DNA of 36,143 bases. Source: UBA1227 sp963629305 (GTDB lineage Bacteria; Bacillota; Clostridia; Oscillospirales; Acutalibacteraceae). Of this stretch, positions 31,833-36,143 are shown in pieces. Within the stretch, counting starts at the first letter, position 1; each line of letters starts with the position of its first letter. The position numbers and the translations under genes were made by a program. The DNA is taken from the NCBI GenBank assembly GCA_963629305.1, contig CAVGIJ010000014.1, positions 1 to 36,143 on the forward strand, given 5' to 3'. The notes below the pieces were generated by a model that was given only the letters and a program-made list of their open reading frames with translations, was not told where the DNA came from and searched no databases.

Positions 31833-32765
31833 TTAGTCGGCAAAAAGCGGTGTTGAAAGGTAACGGTCGCCTGTATCCGGAAGAAGAACAACAATTGTTT
31901 TTCCTGCATTTTCAGGACGTTTTGCAAGTTCAATACCTGCCCATACAGCAGCACCTGATGAGATGCCGACGAGAATGCCTTCGTTTTTGCCTATTTCCTT
32001 ACCTGTTGCAAATGCATCTTCATTTTCAACAGGGATTATTTCATCGTAAATCTTGGTGTCAAGTACATCCGGAACAAAGCCTGCGCCGATACCCTGGATC
32101 TTGTGTGCTCCGGCAACTCCGGTTGAAAGGACGGCGGATGTCTTTGGCTCAACAGCTACAATCTTTACCTCAGGCTTTTTCTCTTTGAGATATTTGCCTA
32201 CGCCTGTTATTGTTCCGCCTGTGCCGACGCCGGCAACGAAGATATCTACTTCACCGTCGCTGTCTTCAAAAATTTCCGGTCCGGTTGTTTCATAGTGTGC
32301 CTGTGGGTTTGCACTGTTTACGAACTGGCCCGGAACGAAGCTGTTCGGAATTTCTTTTGCAAGTTCGTCAGCTTTTTCAATTGCGCCTGTCATTCCCTTT
32401 GCACCGTCTGTAAGTACAAGCTCAGCACCGTATGCCTTCATTATCTGACGGCGTTCAACGCTCATGGTTTCAGGCATAACGATTATGATTCTATAGCCGC
32501 GTGCCGCAGCAACAGATGCAAGACCTATTCCGGTATTTCCCGATGTCGGCTCAATGATAACGGAGCCTTCTTTGAGGGTTCCTTTTATCTCTGCATCTTC
32601 AATCATTTTTTTAGCGATTCTGTCTTTTACTGAACCTGCGGGATTGAAATATTCAACCTTTGCTACAAGTTTTGCTTTAAGATCATATTTTTTTTCAAGA
32701 TGTGTGAGCTCAAGTAGCGGTGTTTTTCCTATGAGCTGATCAGCGGATGTATATATTTTTGACAT
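31833..32765 (-). CDS. cysK: Cysteine synthase A (O-acetylserine sulfhydrylase)
   Basis: A 310-residue PLP enzyme that makes cysteine from O-acetylserine and sulfide. The PLP lysine is K47 in NPAGSVKDRIA; the substrate loop is TSGNTGIGLA; the phosphate-binding loop is GVGTGGTITGVGKYL; ISSGAAVWAG is near the end. The order and length are typical of CysK. The C-terminal VVLLPDTGDRYLSTPLF is complete. AAGGAG lies 9 bases before ATG. Single gene, transcribed away from the downstream acetyltransferase region. The sulfur supply may serve Fe-S scaffolds, but no cysE lies nearby. Confidence 0.96.
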   Translation of the reverse strand: MSKIYTSADQLIGKTPLLELTHLEKKYDLKAKLVAKVEYFNPAGSVKDRIAKKMIEDAEIKGTLKEGSVIIEPTSGNTGIGLASVAAARGYRIIIVMPETMSVERRQIMKAYGAELVLTDGAKGMTGAIEKADELAKEIPNSFVPGQFVNSANPQAHYETTGPEIFEDSDGEVDIFVAGVGTGGTITGVGKYLKEKKPEVKIVAVEPKTSAVLSTGVAGAHKIQGIGAGFVPDVLDTKIYDEIIPVENEDAFATGKEIGKNEGILVGISSGAAVWAGIELAKRPENAGKTIVVLLPDTGDRYLSTPLFAD

Positions 32766-32870
32766 GGTAAATGACTCCTTTTTATAATTCCGATTTTATG
32801 TTTGATATTTATTGTCTTGCACTATAATACTACCGGTGTTAAACTACCAACCGCTTTTTGTAAAATTGTT

Positions 32871-33419
32871 TTAGAATGGTGATTTCGGGTCAGATGTGTG
32901 CTCTCCTATGAGCTTTTCCATCCAGACCATGTTGTACCAGCGTCCGAATTTGTATCCGCAATCATAGAATTCTCCGACAAATCGGTATCCGAGATGGGTG
33001 TGAAATTCAACGCTGTTTTTTGTCAGGTACTCATCATCATCTGTTTTCGGATATGCAATACATGCGCACATGTTGAGGAATCCGCGGCAGCGAAGCTCTG
33101 ACTCGAGCGCCGCGTGGAGCATTCCTCCTATTCCGGTGCGCTTGTACCTGTCGTCCACATAGAGGGATGTTTCAACTGCCCAATTGTACGCAGGTCTGTC
33201 GTGGAACGGACCCGCATATGCATATCCGACAATGTGCCCGTCTTTTTCGGCAACGAGATACGGATATTTTTTTACGGTTTCCGATACTCTTTCTGCAAAC
33301 TCTTCAAAAGACGGAACCTCATACTCGAATGTTATAGCCGTATTTTCAACATACGGGGCATAAATGTTTAAAATTTCTGATACATCGCCGAGTGCAACAG
33401 GACGTATTTTTATAGCCAT
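32871..33419 (-). CDS. GNAT N-acetyltransferase, phosphinothricin acetyltransferase-like
   Basis: A 182-residue acetyl-CoA transferase. IRPVALGDVSEILNIYAPYV and NTAITFEYEVPS are typical of the PAT/YwnH-like group, which acetylates phosphinothricin, methionine sulfoximine and similar amino acids. The acetyl-CoA loop appears as KRTGIGGMLHAALE, and the C-terminal NSVEFHTHLGYRFVGEFYD and VWMEKLIG are typical. Substrate not known. Follows the flavin-binding gene by 2 bp and is cotranscribed with it. Confidence 0.87.
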   Translation of the reverse strand: MAIKIRPVALGDVSEILNIYAPYVENTAITFEYEVPSFEEFAERVSETVKKYPYLVAEKDGHIVGYAYAGPFHDRPAYNWAVETSLYVDDRYKRTGIGGMLHAALESELRCRGFLNMCACIAYPKTDDDEYLTKNSVEFHTHLGYRFVGEFYDCGYKFGRWYNMVWMEKLIGEHTSDPKSPF

Positions 33420-33421
33420 GA

Positions 33422-33826
33422 TTAAAACTCAATCACTTCCGGTTCATGTGTGAATGATGAGAAGACTGCGGTTGCGTTTTCAAAGTAGAAAACTTCGGTG
33501 TTGCCGTCGTCTGCTTTGTACATTGCCTGGAGTTCGGGATAGTCATCGAGCATTGACTGTCTTGCTTCAACGCGGTCATCTTCAATGAGCTTTCCGCAAA
33601 TACGGAGCCAATCGTTTCCGTCAAATGCACATATTTCAACATTTGGATTCGCGTGAATTTGTTTTGAAACATCCTTACATTTTCCGGTTTGGATATAGAG
33701 CTTGTCCTCAAAGATATGTGCTGTACCGAACGGTCTTACCCTCGGCTGATCGCCGTCAGCGGTTGCAAGATAATATGTTTTTACCTCTTTCAAGAAAGAT
33801 GCGATTTTTTCAAGATTTTTTTCCAT
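33422..33826 (-). CDS. Pyridoxamine 5'-phosphate oxidase-like flavin protein
   Basis: A 134-residue split-barrel flavin-binding protein. The features KTYYLATADGDQPRVRPFG, FEDKLYIQTGKCKDVSKQI and NVEICAFDGNDWLRICGKL are typical of the small FMN-binding class that includes NimA-like and related oxidoreductases. Substrate unknown; true pyridoxamine oxidase activity is unlikely given the size. Start ATG 33826, with AAGGAG 9 bases upstream; the frame is open to 33898 but lacks a ribosome site there. First gene of an operon with the GNAT gene. Confidence 0.86.
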   Translation of the reverse strand: MEKNLEKIASFLKEVKTYYLATADGDQPRVRPFGTAHIFEDKLYIQTGKCKDVSKQIHANPNVEICAFDGNDWLRICGKLIEDDRVEARQSMLDDYPELQAMYKADDGNTEVFYFENATAVFSSFTHEPEVIEF

Positions 33827-34007
33827 AACTGCGGACTCCTTTATAAAACACAAATTGTTTGTAATGATTATTATATACCGAATAAAATATAAATGCACTA
33901 AAAAATAACCTGCGAATTTAATAAAATGTACCGACCTTCAAAAGAAAAAATTTAACGATTGGAGGTTTGATTTTTTAACAACTCAATACTCCGTCATACT
34001 TCACATA

Positions 34008-34036
34008 TTGAAAAAGCATGGGATTCATGCTACAAT
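34008..34036 (+). promoter_or_regulatory. Promoter with palindrome in spacer, methyltransferase gene
   Basis: TTGAAA (34008-34013) and TACAAT (34031-34036) with 17-bp spacer. The spacer contains a perfect palindrome AGCATG-GGATT-CATGCT (34015-34031), placed where a regulator could control RNA polymerase, as in MerR-type or repressor sites. Confidence 0.5.
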
Positions 34037-34042
34037 TCGGTA

Positions 34043-34131
34043 AAATATTGTTGTGAACGATTAAGAGCTGCTTTGTAGCGGCTTTTAATCGAGTACCAGG
34101 TTAGTTTACGCTAACCGGATGGAGGGTATGT
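34043..34131 (+). other. Structured leader of the methyltransferase gene
   Basis: An approximately 89-base leader with two hairpins. Hairpin 1: 15-bp stem 34058-34072 with 34077-34091, two G-T pairs and loop TTGT. Hairpin 2: GGTTAG (34099-34104) with CTAACC (34111-34116), ending just before the GGAGGG ribosome site. Neither has a long T-run behind it. No riboswitch family is recognised. Confidence 0.5.
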
Positions 34132-34962
34132 ATGAAATATAAAATTGAGAAAAACACAGTACAGGAAACCTTGGTTATCCCACTTTACGGACGGAAAATG
34201 TGTTCGGAATTATACCCGAATCTCTACTATGATGAAACTGCAATCAAGTTAATGGACGAAATTGATTATGATTTTTCGGCACTTGAGAAAAAATCCGAAA
34301 GTCTTATGCAGCGCTTTGGCTTTCTTGAAGCTGCAATGAGACAAAATGACCTTGCGCTTGAGGTTCAGGATTATTTGAAAACACACCCGTATGCGGCGGT
34401 TGTAAATCTCGGATGCGGATTGGACAATACAGGCAGGAATTGCGATAACGGAAAGTGCAAGATATATAATCTCGATTTCCCGAGTGTTATCGAAGCACGT
34501 AATGAGTTGCTGCCGGCAGGTGAGCGTGAGGAAAATATCCCATGTGACTTAAACGATGTATCCTGGTTTGATAAAATCGATGCATCGGGCGGAGCCGTAT
34601 TCTTTGCGGCAGGCGTATTCTACTATTTCCTGAAAGATCATGTAAAGGCACTTGTAAGCTCTATGAAAAATGCTTTCCCGGGCGCAGTGTTGGCTTTTGA
34701 TGCGGCGAATAAAAAAGCCGTAAAGCTTATGCTTAAAACGTGGATAAAGGATGCTGAAATTAAAGATGTCGGCGTCTACTTTGCCGTTTCGGATGCAAAG
34801 AATGAGCTTTCGGATTGGGCTGAAAATATTAAGGTATCAAGTCGTGGATATATGCTTGGTTACAATGACCTGAAAGACCCGTCTGTTTCACGCTTTTTCC
34901 GTTTCCTGTCAAAAATCGGGGACGGAATGATGAACATGCAAATTGTAAAAATAGAATTTTAA
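34132..34962 (+). CDS. Class I SAM-dependent methyltransferase, LCM family
   Basis: A 276-residue methyltransferase of the leucine carboxyl methyltransferase (LCM) type. It has the SAM-binding motif AAVVNLGCGLDNTG, the acidic loop IYNLDFPSVIEARNELL, PCDLNDVSWFD and FAAGVFYYFL. Bacterial members are often called O-methyltransferases of polyketide-type pathways; the substrate is unknown. Ribosome site GGAGGG 5 bases before ATG. Preceded by a structured leader and palindromic promoter and followed by decayed genes, so it may be an acquired cargo gene. Confidence 0.87.
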   Translation: MKYKIEKNTVQETLVIPLYGRKMCSELYPNLYYDETAIKLMDEIDYDFSALEKKSESLMQRFGFLEAAMRQNDLALEVQDYLKTHPYAAVVNLGCGLDNTGRNCDNGKCKIYNLDFPSVIEARNELLPAGEREENIPCDLNDVSWFDKIDASGGAVFFAAGVFYYFLKDHVKALVSSMKNAFPGAVLAFDAANKKAVKLMLKTWIKDAEIKDVGVYFAVSDAKNELSDWAENIKVSSRGYMLGYNDLKDPSVSRFFRFLSKIGDGMMNMQIVKIEF

Positions 34963-34977
34963 AATTGTCCTTATTTA

Positions 34978-35282
34978 TCATATGGTGTTCGGAAGTAGTC
35001 CTCCGACTCTGCCATTACCGTCCTGAAACGGGTGAATTCGTTCAAAACGATAGTGAAAATCAAGCAGATTATCAAATGTTTTATTTTCGATGTCGTTGTA
35101 TTCAGCAAGCAGCTTTTTCATCTCTGCGGCGACATTTTCAGGAGCCGTAGTGTCCATGCCGCCTACCTCGTTGGGCAGTTTTTTGTAGTCTTCGACTGCA
35201 AACCGGTCAAGAATGCACCGTCAATTTTTTCCCCGGCACAGTACCCACGCGCGCTGCGCTCTGAAACGGAAATGTATTTCAT
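34978..35282 (-). pseudogene. Broken HTH-Fic family gene
   Basis: On the - strand, ATG 35282 opens a short frame MKYISVSERSARGYCAGEKIDG (shortened here), resembling the N-terminal helix-turn-helix of HTH-Fic proteins, ending in a TAG. A second frame carries VEDYKKLPNEVGGMDTTAPE, then LLDFHYRFERIHPFQDGNGR, with the Fic active-site motif HPFxDGNxR intact, followed by a TGA at 34980-34978 within VGG. The usual linker (KTWNIP and following) and all of the C-terminal half are missing. Fic proteins transfer AMP or other groups to targets, but this copy cannot make a full enzyme. Confidence 0.72.
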
Positions 35283-35374
35283 AACCCACCCTCGCTTTCT
35301 TTCCGATATATAGTGTAGCACATTATCGGCAATAAAACTGCGGAAATAGCGCGAGCGCGTACCTCGGGCCTGCG

Positions 35375-35399
35375 GCAGGTTCGAGTCAGCCTGCGACCA
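35375..35399 (+). other. tRNA 3'-end-like remnant
   Basis: GGTTCGAGTCAGCCTGCGACCA (positions 35378-35399) looks like the T-loop, acceptor and CCA end of a tRNA. GCAGG (35375-35379) can pair with CCTGC (35390-35394), but the loop is ten bases and the body of a tRNA with a matching 5' acceptor strand is not found upstream. It may be a relic or an attachment site of a lost element. Confidence 0.35.
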
Positions 35400-35413
35400 A
35401 AAAAGGAAAAAGA

Positions 35414-35455
35414 AAAACCGCAGAGTCTGTTGACCCTACGGTTTTAATTTTTGGT
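35414..35455. terminator. Worn terminator-like hairpin
   Basis: AAAACCGCAGAGTC (35414-35427) and GACCCTACGGTTTT (35432-35445) pair with two mismatches, loop TGTT, followed by AATTTTT. It may once have terminated a tRNA or neighbouring gene. Confidence 0.5.
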
Positions 35456-35835
35456 GCGGATGTTCATAAGGGATTTAACAAAATAACCCTGCTGCCAAAT
35501 CACATATTCAAAAATACAGACCGTCAACGAACCGATGCTTGTGCTCAGTGCAGTGACGGTCTTTTGCTTTCGCACGTAAGAGTAAGAATATAACAAAGAA
35601 GTTTAATACTATAATATGACGATAATGCTTATGCACAACTGCGTCAACCGTGCTGACATATCATGTTTGCCGATATGGTAAAAGAATTTGGCAGGTTGCG
35701 ATCGGCATGAAAGCAATCGCATTGCAAGAACATTTTTATCATTTGCGGAACATTCTGTGAAAACACGTTGTGATACACTACAAACAAATGACATGGCCAA
35801 TGGGACACCGCACTGCAAACGGCACCTCTACGCCA
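35446..35835. other. Gene-free stretch between pseudogenes
   Basis: No gene supported. It holds a stem GACCGTCA (35519-35526) with TGACGGTC (35554-35561) followed by TTTT, a weak terminator. Short frames on both strands lack ribosome sites and protein-like composition. Confidence 0.45.
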
Positions 35836-36143
35836 ATGTCCCGGGCCATGAAAAAAAGACAACGGATAAAAGACACGAAATCAGAGAAAATTTCAAAGAA
35901 ACTTCTATTCGCGTGACCTACTAAAACAGCGGCCATCACTATCCTGTCTATGGTGGTAGGGTACATCAGCTTTTTCGCAACGGACTATCTGGGATCGTCC
36001 GTCTCCACAGTGGGTATCCTTTTTGCGGCATCACGGGTATTAGATGGCATCACCGATGTTATTGTTAGGTATCTCATTGATCGGACGAATGGACTACGGT
36101 GAATGGAAAACCGGTATTCGCAGTGAGGGTATCCTTGCCTGTG
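35836..36143 (+). pseudogene. Broken GPH-family sugar/cation symporter (runs off window)
   Basis: From ATG 35836 one reads KISKKLLFA, then a TGA (35914-35916) where relatives have Trp, then PTKTAAITILSMVVGYISFF, SVSTVGILFAASRVLDGITD and YLIDRTN. This is the N-terminus of a GPH/MFS transporter. Directly after it, in the +1 frame from 36089, comes MDYGEWKTGIRSEGILAC, a segment that lies far downstream (near the C-terminal half) in intact relatives. So an internal deletion has joined the two, and the frame ends at TGA 36100. The rest lies outside the window. No good ribosome site is seen. Confidence 0.72.

Noticed and set aside
35318..35399. Full tRNA gene ending at the CCA near 35399
   Set aside because: No matching 5' acceptor strand, D-arm or anticodon arm can be folded; the T-stem is also imperfect.
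1..36143. CRISPR arrays, insertion sequences and prophage genes
   Set aside because: No regular repeat-spacer pattern, transposase, integrase or phage structural gene was seen anywhere in the window.

Overview
The window looks like a chromosomal segment close to the replication origin of a low-GC, single-membrane anaerobe of the Clostridia, most likely from the Ruminococcaceae/Oscillospiraceae side. This is inferred from the recF-remB-gyrB-gyrA order, AAGGAGG-type ribosome sites with frequent TTG/GTG starts, a monoderm-style Tad pilus operon with no secretin, and GGGtGRT, DUF5702, DUF6472 and DUF975 families. No species can be named from the sequence alone.

Layout. Positions 1-5.9 kb hold the end of recF, remB, gyrB and gyrA, tightly packed on the + strand and followed by an LCP-family cell-wall ligase. 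From 7.4 to 12.7 kb come a dCMP deaminase (-), an AI-2E-type membrane permease (+), a GGGtGRT protein with a NifU-like scaffold (-), and a PHP-domain phosphoesterase with an unknown partner (-), separated by clear hairpin terminators. Positions 12.7-13.35 kb hold an RNA-rich gap: a promoter followed by a long hairpin (possible small RNA), then an orphan 5S rRNA gene with its own promoter and terminator. A PrsA/SurA-like lipoprotein follows.

Positions 14.5-23.4 kb form one + strand operon for a Tad/Flp type IVb pilus: TadZ-like ATPase, CpaF/TadA motor, TadB and TadC platform proteins, a 59-residue Flp pilin, a TadE-like pseudopilin, a large DUF5702 protein, a second TadE/G-like protein, a prepilin peptidase and an unrecognised 186-residue protein. 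It runs head-on into a - strand FHA / SEDS (RodA-FtsW) / class B PBP operon, with the last genes overlapping by 4 bp. Positions 26.9-34 kb carry housekeeping and small genes: a decayed PAP2 phosphatase, a small membrane protein, a YfbR-like HD nucleotidase, a 47-residue protein, DUF6472, DUF975, glmS, a membrane protein with an unclear start, cysK, a GNAT acetyltransferase and a flavin-binding protein.

The last 2 kb differ in character: an LCM-type methyltransferase with a palindrome in its promoter and a hairpin leader, then a decay zone with a broken HTH-Fic gene, a tRNA-3'-end-like scrap, worn terminators and a broken GPH-family symporter with an in-frame stop and an internal deletion. The most distinctive points are the monoderm Tad operon with its TadZ lacking both Walker lysines, the GGGtGRT/NifU-like pair of unknown function, the candidate small RNA near 12.85 kb, the structured leader at 34.0-34.13 kb, and three pseudogenes recognisable only by joining frames.
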